DNA of 64,000 nt from Arthrobacter sp. fls2-241-R2A-200 (lineage in GTDB: Bacteria; Actinomycetota; Actinomycetes; Actinomycetales; Micrococcaceae). The stretch's first letter is position 1. Each line of letters begins with the position of its first letter. Location of the stretch: assembly GCF_030209745.1 (NCBI RefSeq), contig NZ_JARVRJ010000006.1:78071-142070 (forward strand), written 5' to 3'. Made by a program: the position numbers and the translations under genes. A model generated the notes under the pieces. The model was given only the letters and a program-made list of their open reading frames with translations. It ran no database searches and had not been told where the DNA came from. Shown piece after piece: positions 41,167 through 49,386 of the stretch.

Positions 41167-41242
41167 GGGGGCATGGCGCAATTGGTAGCGCACCTGCTTT
41201 GCAAGCAGGGGGTTCGGGGTTCGAGTCCCCGTGCCTCCACCA
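41167..41242 (+). tRNA. tRNA-Ala (TGC)
   Basis: A cloverleaf with acceptor GGGGGCA pairing TGCCTCC, anticodon TGC in CTTTGCAAG, and T-arm GGTTCGAGTCC. CCA is encoded at 41240-41242. It is followed at once by a terminator. Confidence 0.97.
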
Positions 41243-41246
41243 TAAG

Positions 41247-41279
41247 AAAAGTCCCGGCCAGTATTGGCCGGGACTTTTT
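41247..41279 (+). terminator. Strong terminator after tRNA-Ala
   Basis: AAAAGTCCCGGCC and GGCCGGGACTTTT form a perfect 13-bp stem with a 6-base loop, ending in a T-run. With A-run on one side and T-run on the other it can work in both directions, for the tRNA and for the facing GH84 gene. Confidence 0.92.
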
Positions 41280-41295
41280 GCTTTAACATCCGAGG

Positions 41296-43320
41296 CTAGC
41301 CGGCAGGGACCTTTTGGAGAGCTTGATCCAAGAAGGCTTTGAGTTCTCCCTTTCCTAACACCGGGGTAACGACGCCGAGGTCCAAGGTGGGCTGTGTGGC
41401 GGCAGCGGCTGCTGTCTCGGCGCTTTGAACGTCCTTGCGGGCTTGGGTAACTGCCTGGGCATCGCCCTTCTTGGCCGCGTCCAACATCGCGATGGCCTGC
41501 TGCACACCTCGGCCGTACTGTGCTGCTGCTGCGGTCCAATTCACGGCGTCATTGGCGAAGCCCGGCTCCGCCATTCGGGGCAGCAGGTCGGGGAGCCGCT
41601 GGAGCAGCTCCGCGCGCGCCAGCAATGCCCCGGACGGTGACTGGCCGGCGTCGTACGCTGACCAGAACTGGTTTATATCCGCCGTCAGCGCGGGTGCCGA
41701 CGGCGTCAGCGCATCACCTTGCCAGTCCTGGTTCAGGTCCGCGAAAGCCCTGACTCCGGCTTGGACATCGGGGGCAGGACCTGCCACCGCGGTCAATGCC
41801 GCATCCATGGACTTGGCGGGATCGTAGGCGGGCCCGTTCCACGACAGGTCCGCGTAATTGAAGATGGCGGGCAGCGATAAATAGGCCTCGATCATCGGGT
41901 TGGTAACAATACCCCTGATCGCTTGGTTGAGATCGGAGTCGCGTCCCTTTACCGGTCCCAGGAAGATGTGGTCCTGCGAATAGTCATTGACGGGGTAGTT
42001 GTCCCAGATCACGATGTTCCGCTTCGTTCCGGGGCTTCCATAGCTCTGCTGGGCTGTCTCGGCAGAACCACGGGTGATCCGGTGGGACACCACGTCCTCG
42101 CCCGTCCACTGAACCACGATGTCGGGATTGAGGGCACGGCCCAGTGCCTTCTTGTAGGGGGTGCTGCCCGAACCGTTGTAGAAAGTGGGGACCATTTGCA
42201 GAGGCTGGATGTCCGGCTTCTTGGATATGAACCGAGCATTGACGTCGTTCAGGAACGAAGCTTCCGCTTTCCCGAGGCCAGCCTCGTTGGAACCAAATTC
42301 CTTCACGTCCTCATCGCACTGGACCTTGGTGTCTATGTCGTCAAGGGGAATCACAAATGAGCGGACGCCCAAGCTGTAGAGGGATTCAAGCTTGGCTACC
42401 GCGGCATTCAGGTCCGCGACACTTGAGTAGCAGATATCCAGACCCGGGGACAGCGAATAGGTGAACCGGATGTGGTTCGCCGTTGCAGTGTCAATAAGCT
42501 CTTGCAGTTCCCTGAGTTGCTGATTCGAATACAGGGTCCGCCACTGATCCCGGAGAAGCGGATCGTTCTTCGGGGAGTAGATGAAGGTGTTCATCTTTTG
42601 TTGAGCGGCGAACTTGATGACGTCCAAACGGGCTTGATGGGACCAGGGGATTCCGTAGAAGCCTTCGATAACTCCACGGGTCTGCATCAACGGCCAGTCG
42701 CTGATGAGGGCGGCGGACACTGTTCCACCTGTGAGGAGTTGCCTGAGGGTTTGTATACCGTGAAAGATCCCATCGCCGTCGCGTCCCACCAAGACCGCGG
42801 TGGGTATCCCGGCCGATGTGCCAGTAGCGATTGCATAGCCCTCCGCGTGTCCAAGAGCTTTCTGGTTAGCGGCTGCGCTGTCCCGTCCAAGAGTCGCGAG
42901 AACTGTGGAAACTTGGGGGTCGCTGGCAGCGCCGAGGTACACGGCGGAGGAGCCCGACGTCGGATTGGCCAAGGAGGTTACGGTCTCCGCAGTCCCGCCG
43001 GCGCCCACCACAAGTGCTTGGACTGCCGAGACGGAGGCTGGGTCCGTTCCAGCCGTTGCCACTACATAGACATGCCCGTTCAGGGGAACGGGTTTCCCCG
43101 ACGCCGCTGTGGCGTGCTGCGGCACAGGGTAGATGGCAGGCAAACCCGGTTCACCCGGACTCGTTGCGCTTCCAGGAGAGGAACCGGCGTTTGATTGGTT
43201 GTACCTCATCAGAACGAACCAACCCGCGAGCAGGAGGACCGCCGCCACGATACCGGCCGTGATGAGCATGAAAACCGACTGTCTGCGCTGCGGGCCCCGA
43301 TCTCCCGGTGATGTGTCCAC
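41296..43320 (-). CDS. Membrane-anchored GH84 beta-N-acetylglucosaminidase
   Basis: This 674-residue protein starts from a GTG with AGGGGG upstream. One N-terminal membrane helix (about 17-40) is followed by a Ser/Gly/Pro linker, a GH20b-like beta domain (about 65-205) and a GH84 barrel. The barrel starts RGVIEGFYGIPWSH and includes the catalytic Asp pair in VIPLDDIDT (Asp327-Asp328). These residues perform substrate-assisted hydrolysis of N-acetylglucosaminides (hyaluronidase or O-GlcNAcase type). A C-terminal helical region follows. The enzyme should face outward. The natural substrate, wall fragments or host glycans, is not shown. Confidence 0.9.
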   Translation of the reverse strand: MDTSPGDRGPQRRQSVFMLITAGIVAAVLLLAGWFVLMRYNQSNAGSSPGSATSPGEPGLPAIYPVPQHATAASGKPVPLNGHVYVVATAGTDPASVSAVQALVVGAGGTAETVTSLANPTSGSSAVYLGAASDPQVSTVLATLGRDSAAANQKALGHAEGYAIATGTSAGIPTAVLVGRDGDGIFHGIQTLRQLLTGGTVSAALISDWPLMQTRGVIEGFYGIPWSHQARLDVIKFAAQQKMNTFIYSPKNDPLLRDQWRTLYSNQQLRELQELIDTATANHIRFTYSLSPGLDICYSSVADLNAAVAKLESLYSLGVRSFVIPLDDIDTKVQCDEDVKEFGSNEAGLGKAEASFLNDVNARFISKKPDIQPLQMVPTFYNGSGSTPYKKALGRALNPDIVVQWTGEDVVSHRITRGSAETAQQSYGSPGTKRNIVIWDNYPVNDYSQDHIFLGPVKGRDSDLNQAIRGIVTNPMIEAYLSLPAIFNYADLSWNGPAYDPAKSMDAALTAVAGPAPDVQAGVRAFADLNQDWQGDALTPSAPALTADINQFWSAYDAGQSPSGALLARAELLQRLPDLLPRMAEPGFANDAVNWTAAAAQYGRGVQQAIAMLDAAKKGDAQAVTQARKDVQSAETAAAAATQPTLDLGVVTPVLGKGELKAFLDQALQKVPAG

Positions 43321-43450
43321 TAGATGCCCCCTGAGTGTGCGATCGGCAGCCCTGTGACCTGCGGCGACGGGATCCACCTGTAGTGATAAGACAACCACAC
43401 AGACCCCGACGCAGATAGGGTGGTCGGCTTCGGGACACTAGGGTGGACCC

Positions 43451-44359
43451 GTGAACCTTCTTATCGCCACCCTCGGGGTCCTCGGCGTGGCTTCCTCCGG
43501 GCCGTTGATCGCAGGAACCCTCGGGGCTACCTCGGTGACGGCCTTGGCGATCGCATTCTGGCGTAATGCCATCGGCGCAGTTGTGATGGCAGCACCCGTC
43601 GCCCTACGCAGGCCGGCCGAATTCGCCAGGGTCACGCGGCGCGAATTTTGGTGGTCAGCTGTTGCGGCAGTTGCTTTGGCACTGCATTTTGCATGCTTTA
43701 TCACAGCCCTGCAGCTCACCTCTGTAGCAGCTGCAACGGCCTTGGTCTGCCTGCAGTCCGGATGGATTGCCGTTTTCCAGTCGCTACGGGGCACAAGGCA
43801 CCGCTGGCCCGTGCTTGTGGGTTTAGGGATAGCATTCGGGGGCGTTGTCGCGATCACGGGTTTCGACACCGGATCTTCTCCTACCGCACTTCCGGGCGAC
43901 GTCCTGGCCTTGGCGGGGGGCGCACTGGCAGGGTTGTATACCTTGGCTGGCGGGAAAGCGCGCCAATCGATGGGAACAGGAACCTACACCACCCTTTGCT
44001 ACGGGATGTGCGCGGCTATCGTGGCGGTGTTGGCCCTGGCGAGCCACCAGCCGCTTGCAGGGTTCGACGCCGGAGGCTGGCTCGGAATTATCGCCGTCAC
44101 CGTCTGTGCGCAGCTGGTGGGCCACACGGCGTTCAACCATTTGTTGGCGACCATGAGTCCCCTCTTGGTGTCCATGATCATCTTGCTGGAAATTCCGGGA
44201 GCCGCGCTGCTGGCCGCTATCTTCTTGCATGAGACCTTGCCGGCCGGGACATATGCGGGCCTGGCCATGATTTTGGCCGGCCTGGTGGTGGTTGTCACCG
44301 GGCAGCGCCACAACCGCGCCTCAGCGGAGCGGCGTGAGGCCGAACTAGGCACTGACTGA
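43451..44359 (+). CDS. EamA/DMT family transporter
   Basis: This 302-residue membrane protein has ten predicted helices in two EamA repeats. The first includes AIAFWRNAIGAVVMAAPVAL and TALVCLQSGWIAVF; the second includes LLVSMIILLEIPGAALLAAI and GLAMILAGLVVVV. Such proteins export or import small metabolites such as amino acids. It starts from a GTG, faces away from the GH84 gene, and converges on the GT2 gene with two bases between stops. The substrate is unknown. Confidence 0.9.
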   Translation: MNLLIATLGVLGVASSGPLIAGTLGATSVTALAIAFWRNAIGAVVMAAPVALRRPAEFARVTRREFWWSAVAAVALALHFACFITALQLTSVAAATALVCLQSGWIAVFQSLRGTRHRWPVLVGLGIAFGGVVAITGFDTGSSPTALPGDVLALAGGALAGLYTLAGGKARQSMGTGTYTTLCYGMCAAIVAVLALASHQPLAGFDAGGWLGIIAVTVCAQLVGHTAFNHLLATMSPLLVSMIILLEIPGAALLAAIFLHETLPAGTYAGLAMILAGLVVVVTGQRHNRASAERREAELGTD

Positions 44360-44361
44360 AG

Positions 44362-45243
44362 TCAGGGCCCGCGCCGTCCTGCGGGAACGGCGTTCATCGT
44401 GTGGATGGCGCGCAGCACCTTGGCAGGAAAATACACCGAGAAGAAAACGACCATGGGTGCCTTCAACGCGATTTTGTTGACGTTATGGGCCTTATACGTG
44501 CGATCAAACCGCGTGACGTAGTAGCGGTAATCCTTTGGCGAATCCTCCAGCCGCCGGGCGGACATGCCCGAGACCATGTGGGGTACGTATTGGATCTTGA
44601 GGTCGTGGTCAAAGAGGTGCAATGACAGGTCTATGTCCTCGTGCATCTCGTCTTTTTCGTCCAAGCAGGTTTCGTTGCGGATGATCTCCCAAGCTGTTCG
44701 ACGGATGGCCATATTGGAGCCGAACAGGAAATGGTACTGATGCTTTGCCAAGCGCAGCATGAGTTGGCGCATCTTGTCGTCAGCTTTCAACCCAAACCGC
44801 CGCATAGGCATGTCGTAATAGACCACGGGGCCCGTGATTGCTTGCACCGAACGGTCGGCGAAGGCCTTCTGGACTTGTTCGACCCAATCGGGCTCCACCA
44901 CCGAGTCGGCATCGATTCGTCCCAGAATGTCACCGCTGGCGCTATCCAGCCCAAAGTTCCGTGTGGGAATCAGACCCTGTGCCTTGTCCTGCTGGAGCAG
45001 GATGATGGGGCTTTCCGGATATTCGTCCTGCATTTGGCGCACGAAGGCCGCGGTGCGGTCTGTGGAACGGTTATCCACCACAATGATCTCGTCAGCCGGG
45101 ACGGATTGGTAGACGGCAGCAAGGAGACACTGGCGTATAACACTTTCCTCGTTATACGCCGGGATGACAATGGAAACCCGAGGGGCGCCAAGGGCATCCG
45201 GGGGCGCGTCCGCGAAGGGACTATCAGCTGGCATCCCCATCAA
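44362..45243 (-). CDS. Family 2 glycosyltransferase
   Basis: This 293-residue protein has the GT-A fold: VSIVIPAYNEESVIRQCLL, VVDNRSTDRTA, and a DxD-type motif GRIDADSVVEPDWV, with HEDIDLSLHL as the acceptor or base region. There is one possible membrane-associated helix near the C-terminus (MVVFFSVYFPAKVL). It probably transfers a sugar to a lipid or polysaccharide at the membrane. It has no obvious partner gene here and its donor is unknown. Confidence 0.88.
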   Translation of the reverse strand: MMGMPADSPFADAPPDALGAPRVSIVIPAYNEESVIRQCLLAAVYQSVPADEIIVVDNRSTDRTAAFVRQMQDEYPESPIILLQQDKAQGLIPTRNFGLDSASGDILGRIDADSVVEPDWVEQVQKAFADRSVQAITGPVVYYDMPMRRFGLKADDKMRQLMLRLAKHQYHFLFGSNMAIRRTAWEIIRNETCLDEKDEMHEDIDLSLHLFDHDLKIQYVPHMVSGMSARRLEDSPKDYRYYVTRFDRTYKAHNVNKIALKAPMVVFFSVYFPAKVLRAIHTMNAVPAGRRGP

Positions 45244-45300
45244 TCTAACACCCGGGCCGCGCGCTTGGTCGGTCGACTTGGTTAAGTGTGGACAAACACT

Positions 45301-45333
45301 GAAGGGGACCCTGGCTGTGCCAGGATCCCCTTC
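45301..45333. terminator. Stem-loop, probable terminator
   Basis: GAAGGGGACCCTGGC and GCCAGGATCCCCTTC form a 15-bp stem with one mismatch and a 3-base loop. It lies between two leftward genes, downstream of the repeat protein. No clear T-run follows, so confidence is moderate. Confidence 0.55.
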
Positions 45334-45413
45334 AAAGGACTGCTTGGTGCCTCTTCCCGCCGTCGGCGGTTTGATTCACCGACTAGTTATCAATAACCAG
45401 TCGAGGCGCTTGA

Positions 45414-46442
45414 TTAGCTGTGGGCGCCGTTGGATTCCGAGGTGGAGTCCTGGTTCTCATTGGACTCTTTGTTGAGGCTGGCCGCGATGTTCTTGACCGC
45501 AGTCTTCGCGTCCGTGGCTACCTTCGCCGAGTGCTCTCCCGAATCCTGCGGGGTGCCTTCACCTGCATCCTCCGCTGTGCCCTCCGACGTCTCATCCTCG
45601 GTGGCCACTGATGCGGGTTCAGCCTCAACATCGGTGGTTGTGGGCGCGACATCCGTTGCGGCAGACTGGCTGGCGGCAGCTTCGGCAGCTTCGGCAACCG
45701 GCGCCGGCGTCGGCTTGGGAGTAACCGGAGAAGGCGTCTTCCACGGATCCTCCACGGGCTTGGAGGCCTTCCACGCGGCGACACCCGCGGCGGCAGCTGC
45801 AGCGATGACTGTCAGGATCAACCACCCGCGCTTCTTGGGCTGCTGTTCTTTGCCCAACTTAGCCGTCCTCCGCTGAGCCTTATCCAGCTGCGCGGTTGCG
45901 GCCTTGGCAGCCTCCTCGGCCGCGGCTTGCAGTTGCTTGCTGGTGGCCTGCGCTTGCTGCTGGACGCTGTGCACAACGCCGGAGTCCACCAGTTTCTGCG
46001 CTACGGCATCCACTTGCGCGGGAGCGTTTTCCAGGACCTGGTGCACCACCACGGAGGCCTGGCCCAGCTGTTCGGACAATTTGGGCAAGTATTCAACAAC
46101 TACCTTGTCCCGGGCCTGGCCGAGCACCGGAGTGGCCTTGTTCAAAGCCTCTTGGATCTTGGGTGTCGCGTCTTCGACTGCATCATGGATCTTTGGCGCA
46201 AGCTGCGCCAGCCCGTCCTGGATCCGCGGCGTAACTACCGCCACGCCGTCGGCGAGGTTGTGCGCAGCGGACTTCAGCCCCTCTTGGATCTTGGGGGAAG
46301 CGCTGTCGATACCGTGCTGGATACGCGGAACAGCCCAATTCACGGCTGCTTCCACACGGGGCGCAGCCCAGTCGCGGGCGTTGTCAACGCTGGCCGCCAC
46401 GGATTGTTCGAGGTCGCGGGCAATACGGTCTGATTTCTTCAC
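45414..46442 (-). CDS. Protein with 11-residue helical repeats and one TM helix
   Basis: This 342-residue protein starts from a GTG with GGGAGG upstream. From residue 28 to about 104 the pattern Pro-[Lys/Arg]-[Ile/Val]-[Gln/Glu/His]-x7 repeats every 11 residues (PRIQHGIDSAS, PKIQEGLKSAA, PRIQDGLAQLA, PKIHDAVEDAT, PKIQEALNKAT). This predicts a long amphipathic helix. More helix follows (to about 195), then a membrane helix in RGWLILTVIAAAAAAG, then a long acidic Thr/Ala/Pro-rich tail. I know no function for it. Similar hendecad helices bind membranes in apolipoproteins and LEA proteins. Confidence 0.8.
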   Translation of the reverse strand: MKKSDRIARDLEQSVAASVDNARDWAAPRVEAAVNWAVPRIQHGIDSASPKIQEGLKSAAHNLADGVAVVTPRIQDGLAQLAPKIHDAVEDATPKIQEALNKATPVLGQARDKVVVEYLPKLSEQLGQASVVVHQVLENAPAQVDAVAQKLVDSGVVHSVQQQAQATSKQLQAAAEEAAKAATAQLDKAQRRTAKLGKEQQPKKRGWLILTVIAAAAAAGVAAWKASKPVEDPWKTPSPVTPKPTPAPVAEAAEAAASQSAATDVAPTTTDVEAEPASVATEDETSEGTAEDAGEGTPQDSGEHSAKVATDAKTAVKNIAASLNKESNENQDSTSESNGAHS

Positions 46443-46595
46443 AACTACCTCCCGATACACATGCTCGTTTGTTGCTAGCCTACGTCGCTTAGTGAACACG
46501 GGCTATTCATCTGCCCGTTTCGTCCCGGATTTCACCCAGCGCGGAACCGGCTTCACTGCAACGTTGGCGTTGACCCTGCATGGAAGAATGGATTC

Positions 46596-47138
46596 ATGAC
46601 CATCGCAACTGCAAAAGCAACGATCCACACGACCCTCGGCGATATCAAGGTTGACCTCTTCGGCAACCACGCGCCCAAGACGGTCGCCAACTTCATTGGC
46701 TTGGCCACCGGCGAAAAGGCTTGGAACCACCCCGAAACCGGTGAGGACAAGACGGGTACGCCGCTTTATGACGGCACCATCTTCCACCGCATCATCAAGG
46801 ACTTCATGATCCAGGGCGGCGATCCCCTGGGCCGCGGCGTCGGCGGACCGGGCTACCAGTTCGACGACGAGATCCACCCGGAACTGACCTTCAATGCTCC
46901 CTACAAGCTGGCCATGGCCAACGCGGGTGTGCAGATGGGCAAGGGAACCAACGGTTCACAGTTCTTCATCACCACGGTCAACACCGACTGGCTGTTCGGC
47001 AAGCACAGCATCTTCGGCGAGGTTACCGACGAAGACTCCCGCAAGGTAGTAGACGCCATCGAGGGTGTCCGCACGGGCATGGGCGACCGTCCTGTGGAGG
47101 ACGTCGTCATCAAGAGCATCGACATCGAACAGCTCTAA
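46596..47138 (+). CDS. ppiA: Peptidyl-prolyl cis-trans isomerase, cyclophilin type
   Basis: This 180-residue cytoplasmic cyclophilin catalyses proline isomerisation. It has the core FHRIIKDFMIQGGDP with the catalytic Arg, MANAGVQMGKGTNGSQFFITT, and LFGKHSIFGEV. No signal peptide is present. PpiA in this place, between gyrA and the crgA-pknB region, matches mycobacteria. The rhomboid gene follows by 21 bases. Confidence 0.96.
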   Translation: MTIATAKATIHTTLGDIKVDLFGNHAPKTVANFIGLATGEKAWNHPETGEDKTGTPLYDGTIFHRIIKDFMIQGGDPLGRGVGGPGYQFDDEIHPELTFNAPYKLAMANAGVQMGKGTNGSQFFITTVNTDWLFGKHSIFGEVTDEDSRKVVDAIEGVRTGMGDRPVEDVVIKSIDIEQL

Positions 47139-47159
47139 GCCACGCGCTGAACCAGTCAG

Positions 47160-48014
47160 ATGAGCTACGGAATTCCGTCGGCTGAGCCGTCCGCCGCCAT
47201 CCCGGTGTGCCCACGGCACCCGGACCGGCCCTCCTACGTGAGGTGCCAGCGATGTGGGCGTCCAGCGTGCCCCGAATGCCAGCGGGCGGCCGCCGTCGGA
47301 TTCCAATGCATTGACTGCGTCAACGAACAAAAACGTTCGACGCCGACATACCGTGCGCCCTATGGCGGTGCCCTGGCGGCGGGCAGGCCGCTGATGACGT
47401 ATTTGATCATCGCCCTGTGCGTGGTGGTGTACATCCTCCAGTGGGTACTCCCCGGCGACCTCGTTTTCCAGGATTTCGCTTACGCGAACATCTTTGCCGG
47501 CAGTGAACCGTGGAGGATGCTTACCTCCGCGTTCCTGCATTCGCAGGGTTTCCTCCTGCACATTGTCCTCAACATGTACTCGCTATGGATATTCGGGCAA
47601 GTCCTTGAGCCGTTGCTCGGACGCCTTCGATTCCTGGCCGTGTACCTGCTGGCCGCGGTGGGTGGCTCGGTGGGCTTCCTGCTTCTGACCCCCACCGTTC
47701 CCCCTGTTGGACTGGTTGGCGCGTCCGGAGCGATCTTCGGTCTCTTTGGAGCCCTGCTGGTGGTGCAGCGCCAACGTGGTGGCCAAACGAGGCAGCTCTG
47801 GGTCCTGATCGTGCTTAACGGCGTCATTGGTTTCCTCGTGCCGGGCATTGCATGGCAAGCCCACCTTGGCGGCCTGATTACCGGTGCGATCGCTGCAGCC
47901 GCGATTACATACGCGCCCCGCGGTAAGAGCCAAGCCCTGATTCAGGCGGCCAGCCTGGTGCTGGTTCTCGGCGTCCTGGCTGCTATCACGTGGTTCCACG
48001 TATCTGCTTCCTAG
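47160..48014 (+). CDS. Rhomboid intramembrane serine protease with zinc-ribbon N-domain
   Basis: This 284-residue protein has an N-terminal B-box-like zinc motif: CPRHPDRPSYVRCQRCGRP, then CPEC and CIDC, residues about 16-60. Six or seven helices follow. The catalytic Ser lies in VGASGAIFGLFGALL and the catalytic His in WQAHLGGLITGAI. Such proteases cut membrane proteins within the bilayer. The gene is next to ppiA in many actinobacteria (Rv0110-like neighbours differ). Substrates are unknown. Confidence 0.93.
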   Translation: MSYGIPSAEPSAAIPVCPRHPDRPSYVRCQRCGRPACPECQRAAAVGFQCIDCVNEQKRSTPTYRAPYGGALAAGRPLMTYLIIALCVVVYILQWVLPGDLVFQDFAYANIFAGSEPWRMLTSAFLHSQGFLLHIVLNMYSLWIFGQVLEPLLGRLRFLAVYLLAAVGGSVGFLLLTPTVPPVGLVGASGAIFGLFGALLVVQRQRGGQTRQLWVLIVLNGVIGFLVPGIAWQAHLGGLITGAIAAAAITYAPRGKSQALIQAASLVLVLGVLAAITWFHVSAS

Positions 48015-48062
48015 CTTGCTCGTGCCCAGCCGCTTATCCACAAGCGTTATCCACACTGTGAG

Positions 48063-48082
48063 TAACTTACATTCGTGTAGTT
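48063..48082 (+). repeat. Repeat unit A of the DnaA-box region
   Basis: The 20-base unit starts TAACTTACATT and ends CGTGTAGTT. A copy with two differences is at 48282-48301, and a truncated relative AAGTTACACAC is at 48661-48671. The unit is not a DnaA box. Confidence 0.7.
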
Positions 48083-48281
48083 AGAACGACTGCCCATGCT
48101 GTGACTGGCTGGGCCGGAAGATATCCCCCAAAAGGTATGAATTTTTCCACATCTGTGGATAACTTTGTCCCATCGTCCTTGGATTCTGTGGACAACTTCA
48201 GGGCTCACAGGGGCTTGTGGGGAAAAGTCATCCAAGCGGCCGCGGTACGGCTTTAATCAACAGGCTTATCAACAGTGTTAA

Positions 48282-48301
48282 TAACTTACACACGTGTAGT
48301 T
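48282..48301 (+). repeat. Repeat unit B of the DnaA-box region
   Basis: Second copy of the 20-base unit, centred on the palindrome TACACACGTGTA. It lies in the most AT-rich part, eight bases after a one-mismatch DnaA box. Confidence 0.7.
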
Positions 48302-48663
48302 TCCTTGCCGCGTGGGCGCTCATGACGCCGTGATTGCCGGATATTGACCTAGAGCCGGGTGCGTTTTCCCCAGCTGTGGATAAGTTGTGGGAATGGGATT
48401 GTTGTTAAGTGGATAACCTCGGCGGCCGTGGCAAGCTCTGGGCGATAGTTTGGCGGCCAAGCACGCAAGCATTGCCTGGTCGCGGCAGCGCCACAACGCC
48501 TCCGGCCTGAACATCGAGTGAAGCTTAGTTCAATATCCACAGCCTGATGCACAGTGGGCATAATCCAACCAAGGCGCGGAGGACGTCGAATAGGCCTAAC
48601 CGCACCGTTTCCGGCTTCGAATCCAAGGATGTCCACAGAAGTTATCCACGGCTGTGGATAAAG

Positions 48664-49314
48664 TTACACACTTCTGTGGACAGCTGCGGTGGGCTCGGTG
48701 GCGTGGGAAGGCAATGACCAAACCCCGGACGAACCGCGACGATGACTGTGTAGCAGGTGGGTATCCACGATTCCGACGGCTTCCATCAGCGCGTACATAG
48801 TTGTTGGACCGACGAAAGCGAAGCCCTTCTTGCGCAATGCCTTGGACAATGCGATGGATTCGACGGAGGTGGTGGGGATATCGGCTATCGTGCGCGGTTC
48901 TGGCGTTGAGGTCGGCTGGAACGACCAAACAAAGTCCACTAGACCGCCCTCTTCCCGCAGCGCAATGGTGGCCTTGGCATTGGTGATGGCCGCTTGGATC
49001 TTGAGGCGGTTGCGGACAATGCCGGCGTCCAACATCAGGCGCTGTACATCGGCGTCGGTAAACGCGGCGACGGATTCCGGGTGGAAGTCCAGGAACGCCT
49101 TCCGGAAAGCCTCCCGCTTGCGCAGGATGGTGACCCAGGAAAGGCCGGCTTGGAAGGCTTCCAAGCTGATGCGTTCATACAGGCCCTGTTCGTCCCGGAC
49201 CGGCATTCCCCATTCGTGATCGTAGTACGCACGAAGGAGGGGGTCACTGGCCGCCCAAGCGGGGCGGGCCAGTCCGTCGTCGCCGATGACAGTGCCGTTT
49301 TCCAAGGGGCTCAT
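48664..49314 (-). CDS. tag: DNA-3-methyladenine glycosylase I
   Basis: This 216-residue glycosylase removes 3-methyladenine from DNA. It has RPAWAASDPLLRAYYDHEWG, the catalytic/lesion segment FQAGLSWVTILRKREAFR, and the C-terminal FVGPTTMYALMEAVGIVDTH with zinc-ligand-like His-Leu-Leu-His. The ATG at 49314 has GGAG upstream. It is the last gene of the alkylation-repair cluster, 72 bases after alkB. Its stop lies at the edge of the DnaA-box region. Confidence 0.94.
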   Translation of the reverse strand: MSPLENGTVIGDDGLARPAWAASDPLLRAYYDHEWGMPVRDEQGLYERISLEAFQAGLSWVTILRKREAFRKAFLDFHPESVAAFTDADVQRLMLDAGIVRNRLKIQAAITNAKATIALREEGGLVDFVWSFQPTSTPEPRTIADIPTTSVESIALSKALRKKGFAFVGPTTMYALMEAVGIVDTHLLHSHRRGSSGVWSLPSHATEPTAAVHRSV

Positions 49315-49386
49315 ACGCACTTCTCCAAGAGCGGCCGACCGCGGTTCGGTGGCCAGTAGTCGTTTCAGGGATAGTCTGCCCCATGG

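Larger units (their letters stand above)
48015..48663. other. DnaA-box-rich non-coding region (DnaA titration or origin-like site)
   Basis: About 650 bases between the rhomboid and tag genes hold five perfect DnaA boxes: TTATCCACA at 48034-48042 and 48047-48055, and its reverse at 48154-48162, 48375-48383 and 48653-48661. Six boxes with one mismatch lie at 48143, 48187, 48266, 48408, 48533 and 48642. The sequence is AT-rich at 48139-48170 and 48250-48300. A near-20-bp repeat occurs twice. No frame looks coding. It lies 17 kb from dnaA. It could titrate DnaA (like datA or Streptomyces DnaA-box clusters) or be an origin element. Confidence 0.85.

Noticed and set aside
40857..41242. tRNA-Ile and tRNA-Ala as part of an rRNA operon
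   Set aside because: No 16S or 23S sequence lies nearby. The pair after gyrA is the usual isolated arrangement in actinobacteria.
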